NCBI GenBank assembly: GCA_026705345.1
Contig: JAPPAV010000053.1
Coordinates: forward strand, 1 to 37,474
DNA length: 37,474 nucleotides
Reading direction: 5' to 3'
DNA from: Gammaproteobacteria bacterium
Lineage (GTDB): Bacteria; Pseudomonadota; Gammaproteobacteria; Pseudomonadales; Azotimanducaceae
The position numbers and the translations under genes were made by a program. Under the pieces are notes generated by a model that ran no database searches, had not been told where the DNA came from, and worked only from the letters and a program-made list of their open reading frames with translations. Numbering within the stretch: the first letter of the stretch is position 1; every line of letters starts with the position of its first letter. Positions 1-8,403 of the stretch are shown in pieces.

Positions 1-357
1 ACGGGGATCGTCATCTGCATCCTGATCGCGACGTTCATCCTCGGCTTCTTCCTCGACTGGCTCGAACTCACGCTCATCATCCTGCCGCTGATCGAACCCG
101 TGGTTCGCACGTTGGGGTTCGATCCGGTGTGGTTCACGGTGATGTTCGCCGTCTGCCTGCAGACCAGTTTCCTGACGCCGCCAGTGGGTGGCGCGCTGTT
201 CTACTTGAAGGGCATTGCGCCGGCGGGCGTCGATCTCCCGGTGATCTACCGGGGCGTGGTGCCGTTCATCGTCATCCAGCTAGTCGGACTCGCGATCATC
301 TTCGGATGGGAAGAACTCGCGACCTGGCTGCCGGCGCAGGCCTACGGGTTCAGGTGA
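1..357 (+). CDS. TRAP transporter large permease subunit (DctM family), C-terminal part
   Basis: The open frame enters from the left edge, so the start is outside the window. The visible 118 residues are mostly hydrophobic, with membrane segments near residues 1-20, 45-65 and 85-105. They carry the C-terminal DctM pattern: FFLDWLE, then a conserved LTPPVGGALFYLKG stretch, then a last helix. The family forms the 12-helix inner-membrane channel of sodium-driven tripartite (TRAP) importers that work with a periplasmic binding protein and a small membrane subunit. The partners must lie to the left. The substrate cannot be told from this fragment. It ends in TGA and is followed by a hairpin repeat. 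Confidence 0.9.
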   Translation, partial: TGIVICILIATFILGFFLDWLELTLIILPLIEPVVRTLGFDPVWFTVMFAVCLQTSFLTPPVGGALFYLKGIAPAGVDLPVIYRGVVPFIVIQLVGLAIIFGWEELATWLPAQAYGFR

Positions 358-365
358 TGGCAGAC

Positions 366-391
366 GTAGGGGACGGGCTTGTCCCGTCCCG
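366..391 (+). repeat. GTAGGGG hairpin repeat, GGGACGGG stem type
   Basis: The element starts GTAGGGG and forms a perfect 8-bp stem, GGGACGGG with CCCGTCCC, around a CTTGT loop. It lies just after the TRAP gene. The following 70 bases hold ACCGATGCCG at 402-411, a motif shared with other copies, and a weaker hairpin (CGTGC/GCACG) near 431-448. No T-tract follows, so it is not a canonical terminator. Confidence 0.85.
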
Positions 392-460
392 TGCTCGGTA
401 GACCGATGCCGTGCCGAAGTCGAACGCGGGGCGTGCCCTTCGAGCACGATAGCCCCACCG

Positions 461-1810
461 CTACGAACGCATCCAATCGTTGGCACGGGATGTAACGCGC
501 CAGGTTCCGTCGCCGCTGTACTCCGCGATATCCGACAATGGCACGGCAGGTGTGCCCCCGGTACCGCGCGGCATGCCACCGGTTGGCAGTAGAGGCAGGT
601 TGTACTTCTCCCACCAGGCGGGTTCGTCCACGACATTGCCTTCCACCGGGTAGCGGCCCATGTTCCACTCCCGGAACATGTCGTCGAAGGGTTCCGACCG
701 CGCTAGGACGAATTCGTTGGAATCCATGATCCACTGGTTCGTCACCTCCCGATAGCCGTCGGCCGGGTCGTCGTCGGACTCCTCGGAGAAACGGAACACG
801 CCGTCCATGTCGCAGTTGATCCGGGGTCCGCCGTTCTTGCCGGCCGCGGTCCAGCGCATGTGGCTGCGCTCGCGCACCTTGTTGAAGTCCTGCACCGCCG
901 CCATGCGGATGCGGTTGGTCTCGTGGATGCCCGCGGAATGAACGATCCAGCCGTGGCAGAAGATCACGTCACCGGCTTTGCCCGTGAATTCAAGCGGTTG
1001 GATGTTGGTTTTGATGTGGTCCATCACGCCCGCCGACCGTTTCGTAGCCACCCAGTTGAGGGCTTGTGCGGATGTCGGATAGAGCAGCTGCGGCGAGGTT
1101 GGATAGATCGTGAAGCCGCCGGAGTTGGGCGGTACGTCCTCTAGGTAGGTGACTGCCGACAGCTCCGTCATGCTCTGATCCATGTGCGGGCCGAGTCTCG
1201 GCGCCGCTGCCTCGGGATCTCGCGGAAACACCGCGTAGATGCCGCGGTTGCGGCGCGGACGCTTGACGGGGCCGCCCAGCAGGGTCTCCAGCATGTAGAG
1301 CATGCGCGGATGCGCGGAGGTCGCGGCAACGAACGCCGGGTCGTGGCCGATGCCGTGCCAGCGCCAGACGTCGTTGCTCATGTCCCGGGTCAGCTTGTAC
1401 GGGAGACGTCCAACGCGTTCCCCGACAGTGGCGCCAGGGCGCTCGTCCTCCGGCGACGGCCAGGCGACGCCGCCCATCCAGTTGTTGGCGAGGCCCCAGC
1501 GGTTCTCCTTGGGCCAATGTTCGCCGGGTGCGGGCCAACCACCTTGATCCCGCGACAGCCTGGCCGCGGTCACCGGCGGCTGTTGCCACCAGAGATCGAC
1601 GAACGGCTTGAAGGCACCCCTCGGAATCAGGCCGCGCTTGACGACGAATCCCTGGGTTCTGAACTGCTCGATCTCGGCGCCGCTCAATCCCAGCCGGTCG
1701 GCACCTGGCGGGTCGAGGTCGGCTGTGATCGGCACCGACCGCATAGCCGGTGGCAACTTGGTCGACAGGGCCATCTCCGGATCTCTCGGCGGCGGTACCT
1801 GCTTGACCAT
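461..1810 (-). CDS. Phytanoyl-CoA dioxygenase (PhyH) family protein
   Basis: A 449-residue protein of the Fe(II)/2-oxoglutarate-dependent PhyH family, which hydroxylates small or lipid-like substrates in the cytoplasm. The iron facial triad is visible as H209-x-D211 (PHMDQS) and a distal His at 291 (IVHSAG), with Arg300/302 placed to bind 2-oxoglutarate. At about 450 residues it is longer than the usual 270-320. The open frame runs further upstream, but ATG at 1810 is preferred because GGGGAAG lies 8 bases before it and the P450 stop is 14 bases away. It is the last gene of the PhyH-P450-PhyH operon. The substrate is unknown. Confidence 0.9.
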   Translation of the reverse strand: MVKQVPPPRDPEMALSTKLPPAMRSVPITADLDPPGADRLGLSGAEIEQFRTQGFVVKRGLIPRGAFKPFVDLWWQQPPVTAARLSRDQGGWPAPGEHWPKENRWGLANNWMGGVAWPSPEDERPGATVGERVGRLPYKLTRDMSNDVWRWHGIGHDPAFVAATSAHPRMLYMLETLLGGPVKRPRRNRGIYAVFPRDPEAAAPRLGPHMDQSMTELSAVTYLEDVPPNSGGFTIYPTSPQLLYPTSAQALNWVATKRSAGVMDHIKTNIQPLEFTGKAGDVIFCHGWIVHSAGIHETNRIRMAAVQDFNKVRERSHMRWTAAGKNGGPRINCDMDGVFRFSEESDDDPADGYREVTNQWIMDSNEFVLARSEPFDDMFREWNMGRYPVEGNVVDEPAWWEKYNLPLLPTGGMPRGTGGTPAVPLSDIAEYSGDGTWRVTSRANDWMRS

Positions 1811-1824
1811 CGACACTTCCCCGC

Positions 1825-3084
1825 CTATTTCATCCGGTAGCGGATCGGCAGGCTCTTCAGACCGCCGACGAACGTGGACCGGGTGTACGCCGGCTCGCCG
1901 TTCAATTCGAGACGATCGACGCGATTGAGCAGTTCGCGATACAACGCTGCCAACTCCATCCTCGCCAGGTGCTGGCCAAGGCAGACGTGGGGCCCGTAGC
2001 CGAACGCCAGATGGTTGGCACGTCGGTCGACGCGGAACGAGAACGGTTCTTCGAACACGGCCTCGTCCCGGTTCGCGGATACGTACCACAGCGCGCAGGC
2101 TTGGCCCTTCGCCACATCGACGCCACCGACACGGCAATCGTCCGTCGCCGTCCGCATGAACTGCCGGACGGGTGTTACCCAGCGAATGACCTCGTCGATC
2201 GCGGGTCCCAGGTAGCGGCCGGGATTCCCGCGCAGCTTGGCCAGCTCGCCGGGATTCTCGATGAGCGCCAGCAGGCCGCCGGCCGCCGAGGAACTCGTGG
2301 TGTCGTGGCCGGCAGTGGCGATGATGATGTAGTAGCCGTTGGTCTCGAGTTCGGGCACGGGCTCGCCGTCGATGCGGGCGTTCGCGATCAGGCTTGCGAC
2401 GTCGTCGGTCGGCTTCGCGCGGCGGTCGGCCGTCAAAGCCTCGAAGTACGCCTCGAAGTCCGCCACGACGTCCATCAGCGACTCGGGTTCGAAGGACCGT
2501 TGGACATCCGGATCGGCGCTTCCGAAGAGCTCTTGGGTAAGCTTCAGCATCAGCGGCTCGTCCTCGTCGGGAACGCCGAGAATCGACATGATCACGCGCA
2601 GCGGATACCACATCGCGACATCCTTGACGAAGTCGCACTCGCCGCCGAGATCCGCCAGGCGGTTCACGTACTCGGTCGCCAACTCGGCGATCCGGCCCTC
2701 GAGCCGCTTCAGGTTGGATCCCATGAACCAGCGCTGGGTAAGCGCCCGGTAGCGCGTGTGGTCCGGATCGTCCATGGTCACCAGGGAACGGACGAGGTGG
2801 CGCCGTCCGGCGAGATAGCGCGTCATGGCCTCCAGGATCTTCCCGGAGAGGATGGGCCGCGGATCGTTGACAAACAGCTTCTTGTCGCTCTCGATGGCCT
2901 TGATGTCCGCGTGACGCGTGACGGAGAAGAACGGATCGAAACCGTTTGGGGACATCCATCGAACGGGGTCGTTCTCGCGCAGCCAGGCGAATTGGGCGTG
3001 CACCCATGCTTCGTCCGCCCAGCGCCTCGTGCTGACGAGTGCGTCGTCGAGGTCGGGCGACTCGGTGACGACTTCAAGCGTCAT
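1825..3084 (-). CDS. Cytochrome P450
   Basis: A 419-residue soluble bacterial P450. Visible marks are DPDHTRYR (106-113), the oxygen-activating I-helix AGHDTT (258-263), the K-helix ExxR (E298, R301) and the heme loop FGYGPHVCLG with Cys368 as thiolate ligand. The length is normal for a class I enzyme, which would need ferredoxin and ferredoxin reductase; neither is next to it. The general look is that of the P450 groups acting on terpenes, fatty acids or steroids, but the substrate cannot be fixed. ATG at 3084 overlaps the end of the upstream PhyH gene by 11 bases, which implies translational coupling. The in-frame extension to 3294 is antisense-like low-complexity sequence and was not used. 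Confidence 0.95.
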   Translation of the reverse strand: MTLEVVTESPDLDDALVSTRRWADEAWVHAQFAWLRENDPVRWMSPNGFDPFFSVTRHADIKAIESDKKLFVNDPRPILSGKILEAMTRYLAGRRHLVRSLVTMDDPDHTRYRALTQRWFMGSNLKRLEGRIAELATEYVNRLADLGGECDFVKDVAMWYPLRVIMSILGVPDEDEPLMLKLTQELFGSADPDVQRSFEPESLMDVVADFEAYFEALTADRRAKPTDDVASLIANARIDGEPVPELETNGYYIIIATAGHDTTSSSAAGGLLALIENPGELAKLRGNPGRYLGPAIDEVIRWVTPVRQFMRTATDDCRVGGVDVAKGQACALWYVSANRDEAVFEEPFSFRVDRRANHLAFGYGPHVCLGQHLARMELAALYRELLNRVDRLELNGEPAYTRSTFVGGLKSLPIRYRMK

Positions 3085-4465
3085 GTGGCACTTCCACCGG
3101 CGGCAGCCGGCCCGATGCATATTCGGGGCTGACCGGGAAGGTGAGCCGCGCCGGGTAGCGGCCCCCTTGCTCCGCACGCTCCCGCTCGACGGTCTCCTGC
3201 ATGCCGTCCCATTCCGACCACATGTCGCATAGGTGATCGATGGTTGTCTGGTACGGGTTGTAGCTCTCGTAGTCGAACTCGACCGCCGTCGCATCCGCGA
3301 GGCGGTCGTTTTGGTCCCGGGTTCCGTGAAGCCACCGGGGGTCCCCCTCGTAGGGGTTGTTGGGGCGAAAACGGCGCACCCGGAAGAATGCGCCGTAGCG
3401 CGTGTGTCGGGAGTGGTTGGCGGTGCCGGCGTGGGGCAAGCCGTGCAGGGCGACGAACGCGTCGCCTTCCTCCAGCAGAACCGGCGTGATCCAGGAATAA
3501 GGTTTGCCGCGACTGTCGCGCCACCCCTTGATGTCGACTAAACCGCCGTGGCGGGCCTGCGGTGGCCGCAGAAGGGGGGCGGGCATTCCCATCCGCGGGG
3601 TGCCGCTTGCCACGGATGCGGGATCCACGCGGGGCCAGCCCGGTCCCTCGTAGCCTATGGGGCCACCGGCCTCGCGCTGCATCCGGAAGAACTGCTCCAT
3701 GTCGTGGTGGAAGCCCCGGCGCACACCCGTTTGCCCGCAGCCCATCCGCGTCTGGTCGCTGAAGGCGATACCGACGAACGCCGTGAAGGTCCCGAGCGTA
3801 AGCGTTCGTTCCGGGTCCATGTAGAACGGCGTTCCCATCGGGTTCTGGACGGTGTGGTCGAGGTGGCTCATGTAACGGTGCATCGCCTCGGGGTCGTTCG
3901 GATCCTTGCCGAGAGCCACGATGTCATCGACGCTTTGGGGGTAGTACTGCGGCGGCGGGGCCATCATGCCGTCGATATGACCCATCTCGCCTTGGTCGCC
4001 GCCGACGAATCCACTGTCGTCGGCACCGGGCGTGTTGTGGGCATCGCAGGCAATGATGGGCGAGAACGGCCCGATGAGCTCCCTCAAGGCACCCCCCAGC
4101 CAGCTGCCCTCGAACATGTTCACGAATCCCTGCTGGCACGCCGGCGTGGTCGCGAAGAACTGGAACCCCCGCTGGAAGTCGGTCGTGCCGCCGCTGGCAC
4201 GCAAACCCTGGACCCGCTCACGCGCGTCACGGGTCAGTTCCAAGGGCACGGCGTGCTTGATGACGAGGAATCCATCCCGGTAGAGCCGCGTCTTCTGCGC
4301 CTCGTTGATCTCGAGTCGACGGCCGGTAGGCGAGGGTAGCGGTTTGGCGTTGACTCCGGCGCGAACCTCCGGAAAGTGCTCGTAGTCGCGCGGCGGGCCG
4401 TTCGTCGCCAACTCCCAGCTCACGGAACCGGCGACGGCCGGGTTGGTCTCAACACTGTCGTTCAT
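3074..4465 (-). CDS. PhyH-like dioxygenase, long form
   Basis: A 463-residue protein with PhyH features: an N-terminal YRDGFLVIK segment (62-70) typical of the family, an H163-x-D165 iron motif (GHIDGM) and a His-rich C-terminal block (LHGLPHAGTANHSRHTRYG) likely to hold the distal His and the 2-oxoglutarate Arg. It is much longer than phytanoyl-CoA hydroxylase, with about 90 residues inserted between the iron motif and the C-terminal block. It is the first gene of the operon with the P450 and the second PhyH. ATG at 4465 has a GGGG stretch shortly upstream (CAGGGGCACC). The three oxygenases probably act in sequence on one substrate; this is an inference from gene order. Confidence 0.85.
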   Translation of the reverse strand: MNDSVETNPAVAGSVSWELATNGPPRDYEHFPEVRAGVNAKPLPSPTGRRLEINEAQKTRLYRDGFLVIKHAVPLELTRDARERVQGLRASGGTTDFQRGFQFFATTPACQQGFVNMFEGSWLGGALRELIGPFSPIIACDAHNTPGADDSGFVGGDQGEMGHIDGMMAPPPQYYPQSVDDIVALGKDPNDPEAMHRYMSHLDHTVQNPMGTPFYMDPERTLTLGTFTAFVGIAFSDQTRMGCGQTGVRRGFHHDMEQFFRMQREAGGPIGYEGPGWPRVDPASVASGTPRMGMPAPLLRPPQARHGGLVDIKGWRDSRGKPYSWITPVLLEEGDAFVALHGLPHAGTANHSRHTRYGAFFRVRRFRPNNPYEGDPRWLHGTRDQNDRLADATAVEFDYESYNPYQTTIDHLCDMWSEWDGMQETVERERAEQGGRYPARLTFPVSPEYASGRLPPVEVPHDA

Positions 4466-4546
4466 GGTGCCCCTGCGTATTCAATCTAAGGCGACTACCC
4501 AGCCATTGAGTTCGATGTCGATTATCGGCGTTTTCGGGGGTTCAAA

Positions 4547-5359
4547 TCACCGGATCTCGATCTGCACTTCGGTGATGTGCTGCTGAGTCTGGTGGTCGAA
4601 GGCATGGTAGAGCTCGCGGTAGAGCCGTTCTGTGTAGACGAGGCCCTTTTCCTTGGCGCGTTCCTCCCAGCGAAGCTGTTGCCAGCCGCTGTTGGGCTCG
4701 TGGGGGAAAGGACCCTCGTAGATCAGGCTCGAGAACCTCATCGCCGGGTAACGCTTGATCTGGAAACCGCTCGCCGGGTCGACCTCGGTCCCGTCTTCCA
4801 CGATGACGCCGGCGTCGAAGACCATCGGTCCCTGGGCGCCTTCGATCCAGTTGTAGAGGTAGACCTCGCTCGGCGTATCCGCCTGTAACGCCACGCCGGC
4901 GGTTCTCACGAAGTCCCACAAGCCAGCGGTATCCATGTAAGGAAGCATGTCTCGACCGAGGTTGATCGGTTCGTCGCTGGACTGCACGAGGAAAGTGGTT
5001 GGTGGGTACTCCTTGACGCCGACGTCATAGATGGCGAAATGCTCGCCCTGTTCAACGGGTTGGAGCAGTCCGCCGCGAACCGCGGAGACGATGCGGGCCG
5101 TTTCCATGCCGCTCGTCTGCTCGGTGTCGGTGTCCACCTGGCCGCAACCCGCCAGCAAGGCGAATGCCGTCGCAACGAGACCGTAGGGGCGACCCTTGTG
5201 GTCGCCCGCTCGACCCTTGTGGTCGCCCGCTCGGCCCTTGTGGTCGCCCGCTCGGCCGTTGTGGGCGCCCGTGCCGCCGAACCGGCGCGGTTCTTCGTAC
5301 GTGGACGGGCGAGGGTGTGCCCGCCAGGCTCGACACCACGATGTCGATGGACGTGTCAT
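4547..5359 (-). CDS. Putative lipoprotein with GyrI/SOUL-like domain; repeat-derived leader
   Basis: The last 199 residues start at a lipobox Cys (LLAGC, Cys codon 5146-5144) and would form an outer- or inner-membrane lipoprotein. The body has paired strand-rich halves and a stretch around FSSLIYEGPFPHEPNSGW that resembles GyrI-like/SOUL small-molecule-binding folds; that call is weak. The 5' end is odd. There is no ATG, GTG or TTG close to the lipobox. The nearest in-frame ATG (5359) gives a 71-residue leader containing the heptapeptide GRAGDHK three times, translated from a tandem DNA repeat. Either the leader has been rebuilt from repeat DNA or the original start was lost. It lies divergent to the prenyl synthase. 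Confidence 0.6.
   Translation of the reverse strand: MTRPSTSWCRAWRAHPRPSTYEEPRRFGGTGAHNGRAGDHKGRAGDHKGRAGDHKGRPYGLVATAFALLAGCGQVDTDTEQTSGMETARIVSAVRGGLLQPVEQGEHFAIYDVGVKEYPPTTFLVQSSDEPINLGRDMLPYMDTAGLWDFVRTAGVALQADTPSEVYLYNWIEGAQGPMVFDAGVIVEDGTEVDPASGFQIKRYPAMRFSSLIYEGPFPHEPNSGWQQLRWEERAKEKGLVYTERLYRELYHAFDHQTQQHITEVQIEIR
5183..5271 (+). repeat. Tandem array of GTAGGGG-family hairpins, GGGCGACC type
   Basis: One full 26-bp copy (5183-5208) is followed by three 21-bp partial units (5209-5229, 5230-5250, 5251-5271) built on CCCTTGTGGTCGCCCG. The 21-bp period is a multiple of three, so on the minus strand it reads through without a stop as GRAGDHK repeats. It sits across the leader of the lipoprotein gene. 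Confidence 0.85.
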
Positions 5360-5441
5360 GGGCTGATAGGTTGACAGATGCGGCCGTATTGCGCGACGTT
5401 GGGGCCTCGTTTTTGAGGCTTGATGCCATTCCCATCGCACG

Positions 5442-6323
5442 ATGCGCCCCGAAACAGCCCCGACGACCACCCCTCGGCAACGCGTCGACCTCGTCTTGGA
5501 GCGAGTGCTCTCAACGACGACCGATGTTCCGCCAAGACTTGCGGATGCCATGCGCTATGCCGTACTCGGCGGCGGCAAGCGCATCCGCCCCCGACTGGTC
5601 TACGCCTCGGGGCGACTGGCGGGTGCGCCGATCGGGGTGCTGGATCACGCTGCGGCCGCCGTCGAGATGATTCACGCCTACTCGCTCATACACGACGACC
5701 TGCCGGCAATGGACGACGACGAGCTGCGCCGGGGTCGCCCCACGGTCCACGTCGCGTTCGACGAAGCCACGGCGATACTCGCCGGCGACGCCCTGCAGGC
5801 GCTGGCGTTCGAGACGGTTTGCGACGGGGGTGTCGACGCTGCCGTTTCCTTGCTATGGGTTCGACTCCTCGCCCGGGCGGCGGGCGCCGAGGGCATGGTG
5901 GGCGGCCAGGTCCTCGATCTCGAGGGAGAGACCCGGCGTCTCGATGCGGCCGAACTTGAACGATTGCATCGCCGCAAGACCGGCGCCCTGTTGCACGCCG
6001 CGGTGGCAATGGGCGTCGTGGCCGGAAACCTGCCGAGTGCGAAGGCCGACGCCCTTGACCGGTTCGGCAGGGAGATCGGTCTGGCGTTTCAGATTCACGA
6101 CGACGTGCTCGATGCGACGGTTGCGACGGAGTCCCTCGGCAAGCGCCAAGGTGCGGACGCTGACCGGGGCAAGTCGACCTACGTCACGGTTCTCGGCCTC
6201 GAAACCGCGCGCCAGGAAGCTGATCGCCGAATGACAGGTGCACTCCAGGAGTTGGCGTGCTTCGGAACCGAGGCGGAAGAGCTCGCCGAGCTCGCGAAGT
6301 TCATCGTGTTGCGGCGGCGGTAG
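5442..6323 (+). CDS. ispA: Polyprenyl synthetase, farnesyl-diphosphate synthase type
   Basis: A 293-residue trans-prenyltransferase that condenses IPP with DMAPP and GPP to give FPP in the cytoplasm. Visible motifs are GGGKRIRP (43-50, IPP binding), the first Asp-rich motif DDLPAMDDD (85-93, in the HAYSLIHDD context typical of bacterial FPP synthases) and the second Asp-rich motif FQIHDDVLD (216-224). The length is normal. ATG at 5442 has no strong ribosome site. The stop TAG lies inside a degenerate hairpin repeat (6320-6345). The next gene uses FPP, and the IPP isomerase and mevalonate genes lie in the same region, so its role in isoprenoid supply is well supported. The exact chain length is not proved. 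Confidence 0.93.
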   Translation: MRPETAPTTTPRQRVDLVLERVLSTTTDVPPRLADAMRYAVLGGGKRIRPRLVYASGRLAGAPIGVLDHAAAAVEMIHAYSLIHDDLPAMDDDELRRGRPTVHVAFDEATAILAGDALQALAFETVCDGGVDAAVSLLWVRLLARAAGAEGMVGGQVLDLEGETRRLDAAELERLHRRKTGALLHAAVAMGVVAGNLPSAKADALDRFGREIGLAFQIHDDVLDATVATESLGKRQGADADRGKSTYVTVLGLETARQEADRRMTGALQELACFGTEAEELAELAKFIVLRRR

Positions 6324-6345
6324 GCGGGGTCCTTGCGGTGGCCCG
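6320..6345 (+). repeat. Degenerate GTAGGGG-family repeat overlapping a stop codon
   Basis: GTAGGCGGGG then TCCTTGCGGTGGCCCG matches the GGGCGACC-type element with about five differences. The TAG of the repeat (6321-6323) is the stop codon of the prenyl synthase gene. Confidence 0.55.
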
Positions 6346-6392
6346 TTCGTGAAACCGGTATTTGAACGGTCGCGACGGATCGGCGGTGGATC

Positions 6393-6418
6393 CGGGACGG
6401 GACAAGCCCCGTCCCCAC
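6393..6418 (-). repeat. GTAGGGG-family hairpin repeat, minus orientation
   Basis: A GGGACGGG-type hairpin with ACAAG loop, read on the minus strand, ending CCCCAC in place of CCCCTAC. It is in the 192-base gap between the prenyl synthase and the squalene synthase genes, which holds nothing else I can identify. Confidence 0.75.
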
Positions 6419-6515
6419 GGGCAACTTTCAAACTGATACATTTCCAATGGTTTGATTTTCCAACCGTAACCGGCCATGGTGAAGTCCGGTTGTGGAACGA
6501 CGTATTAGGTACCCG

Positions 6516-7547
6516 ATGGCTGTTAGCGCGGATCCCTTGACGTACCAGTCCGAGGTCTTGCCGGGTGTGTCCCGGACGTTTGCGCTGACCATCCCCCAGC
6601 TTCCCGAGCCGTTGCGCCACGCTGTCGGAAACAACTATCTGCTGTGTCGAATCGCCGACACCGTCGAAGACGAACCAACCCTTTCCCTCGAAGAGAAGGG
6701 CATCTACCTGGATCGGTTCGTGGACGTCGTCGAGGGCCACTCATCCGCTCGGTCGTTCGCGGCGGATCTCCATCCACGGCTGTCCGAAGGGACGATCGAG
6801 GCGGAACGGAATCTCGTCGCCAATGTCGACACGGTCGTCGGCGTCACCCACGGGCTTCGGCAGGCGCAACGGCGCGCAATCGAGCGCTGCATCCGAATCA
6901 TGGCGCCCGGAATGGCCGAGTTTCAATCCGAGTTGACGGTGCGCGGGCTCCAAGACATGCGCCAATTGGATCGCTATTGCTACCATGTCGCCGGCGTGGT
7001 CGGCGAGACAATCACGGAACTGCTGTGCGACTACTCACCCGTCATACGGGGTCGGCGGGACCAGTTGCTCGGGTTGTCCCGTTCGTTCGGCCAGGGACTG
7101 CAGATGGTGAACATACTCAAGGACTTCTGGGAAGACCGGGAGCGGGGTGCCTGCTGGCTGCCAAGGGACGTGTTCGCGGACGCCGGCGTGGACCTGTCGT
7201 CCGTCCGTGCAGGCCAGACCAGCGCCCGGTTCGTCGTTGCCTTGTGCCGGCTGATCGAAGTGGCGGTGCGGCACCTGGCCTCCGCGTACCGGTATACGAT
7301 GCTGATTCCCGCCCGGGAGACCGGCATTCGCCGATTCCTGCTGTGGGCCTTGGGCATGGCGGTGCAAACCCTGCGCCGGATCCGCGAGAACCCCACCTTC
7401 AGTGGCGGCGACCAGGTCAAAATCTCACGCAACGAGGTACGTGCCATCGTCTTGGCGACCAGCGCGCTCGTGCGCTCGGACCGGGCTCTGCGGTGGCTCT
7501 TCGAGAGCGCCGTCGACCGAATACCGCGTCCTGCCAACGCAACGTGA
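6516..7547 (+). CDS. Squalene/phytoene synthase family protein (likely squalene synthase)
   Basis: A 343-residue head-to-head prenyl transferase. It has the SRTFALTIP segment (19-27) and two Asp-rich motifs: DTVED (48-52) and DFWED (203-207, in MVNILKDFWEDRERG). It also has YCYHVAGVVGE (154-164), typical of the family. These motifs bind Mg-diphosphate and join two FPP (or GGPP) molecules. The FPP-type synthase directly upstream favours squalene over phytoene. ATG at 6516 is chosen (AGG about 8 bases upstream); GTG at 6492 is an alternative that adds 8 residues. Its stop overlaps the GTG start of the next gene by 4 bases, so the two are probably co-translated. No squalene cyclase or epoxidase is in the window. 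Confidence 0.9.
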   Translation: MAVSADPLTYQSEVLPGVSRTFALTIPQLPEPLRHAVGNNYLLCRIADTVEDEPTLSLEEKGIYLDRFVDVVEGHSSARSFAADLHPRLSEGTIEAERNLVANVDTVVGVTHGLRQAQRRAIERCIRIMAPGMAEFQSELTVRGLQDMRQLDRYCYHVAGVVGETITELLCDYSPVIRGRRDQLLGLSRSFGQGLQMVNILKDFWEDRERGACWLPRDVFADAGVDLSSVRAGQTSARFVVALCRLIEVAVRHLASAYRYTMLIPARETGIRRFLLWALGMAVQTLRRIRENPTFSGGDQVKISRNEVRAIVLATSALVRSDRALRWLFESAVDRIPRPANAT

Positions 7548-8335
7548 CGGTGACCAACCTCGCCGAGAGAACTTACCGAAGTCGGCGATCACACCGGCAA
7601 GGCGCGCGGCTGGCAGCGTCCCTCGCCGTCGCGACTCTCGCCGTCTCCGCCGCGCACGCGGAGCCGTCGATCGATTCGGCGCGCACGGCCTTTGACGAGG
7701 GGCGCTATCTTGAGGCCGCTGACATGGCGGAGTCGCTGGATAGCTCGGAAGGTTACGCGTTGGCGGCTGAAGCGTTGGCGGTGCACGGGCACTACATTGC
7801 CGCGGATGCTGACAAGCAACCGCTTCTGCAACGCGCCCGCAGCCTGGCAGACAAAGCCGTTGCGCTCGACGAAACAAGCGCCGAGGCCCGGTTTCAGGTC
7901 GCTCACGCCATGGGGCGCTACGCGCAGAGCATCGGGCCAACGCAGGCCCTGCGACAGGGCTTTGTGGGTGGGTCGCGCGAGGCGATCGAGGCCGCACTCG
8001 AGATCGATCCCGACATGGCCGAGGCCCGGTTGAGCTTGGCGTCCTGGCACGCCGACGTGGTGGACGGCTTCGGTCGGATGCTCGGCAGAATGACCTACGG
8101 CGCGACCGTGCAGGCCGCGATGGACAACTACGAGCGGACCCTCGAACTCGCCCCGGACGAGAAGGTTGCCTACGTCGAATTCGCTCGCGGGCTAGCGGCA
8201 ATCGGGGGCCGCAAGGACCGCGCCCGGGTCCGGGAGCTCCTCGCCCAGGCACTGGAGCTACCGGTGCGCAACGACTTCGACCGAATCATCCACGAACGCG
8301 CCACGGCGCACCTGGAGAGCCTCGACGCACCGTAG
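7544..8335 (+). CDS. Secreted alpha-helical repeat (TPR-like) protein
   Basis: A 263-residue protein with a signal peptide: Arg-rich start, hydrophobic stretch AASLAVATLAVS and a probable cleavage after AHA. The mature part is nearly all helix with TPR-like spacing (EARFQVAHAMGRYAQ, EARLSLASWHAD, and a later ALxLAPDEKVAYVEFARGLA unit), so it probably acts as a periplasmic scaffold or binding protein. GTG at 7544 overlaps the squalene synthase stop (GTGA); GTG at 7550 is an alternative. Coupling to the squalene synthase suggests a role in handling its product, which is an inference. The stop TAG at 8333-8335 lies inside a GTAGGGG repeat, so the C-terminus may have been set by repeat insertion. 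Confidence 0.75.
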   Translation: MTVTNLAERTYRSRRSHRQGARLAASLAVATLAVSAAHAEPSIDSARTAFDEGRYLEAADMAESLDSSEGYALAAEALAVHGHYIAADADKQPLLQRARSLADKAVALDETSAEARFQVAHAMGRYAQSIGPTQALRQGFVGGSREAIEAALEIDPDMAEARLSLASWHADVVDGFGRMLGRMTYGATVQAAMDNYERTLELAPDEKVAYVEFARGLAAIGGRKDRARVRELLAQALELPVRNDFDRIIHERATAHLESLDAP

Positions 8336-8403
8336 GGGACGGGCTTGTCCCGTCCCGTTTCTTTGCCACCGATGCCGGCGCGGGCGACCACAAGGGTTGC
8401 CCC
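8332..8403. repeat. Inverted pair of GTAGGGG hairpins
   Basis: A forward GGGACGGG-type copy (8332-8357) faces a degenerate reverse GGGCGACC-type copy (8381-8403). The spacer contains ACCGATGCCGG (8368-8378) and TTTCTTTGCC, both found in inverse form near 32115-32236. The forward copy supplies the stop codon of the preceding gene. Confidence 0.8.

Noticed and set aside
461-3007. An 848-codon open frame spanning the PhyH and P450 genes
   Set aside because: Only its last 449 codons match PhyH; the front is the P450 read in the wrong frame, with Arg-rich low-complexity sequence.
4547-5551. Start of the lipoprotein at 5551
   Set aside because: This would run over 100 bases into the divergent prenyl synthase gene and adds sequence without any signal-peptide character.
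6644-8335. A 563-codon open frame ending with the TPR-like protein
   Set aside because: The first 300 codons are the squalene synthase read in another frame; the GTGA overlap at 7544 gives the real start.
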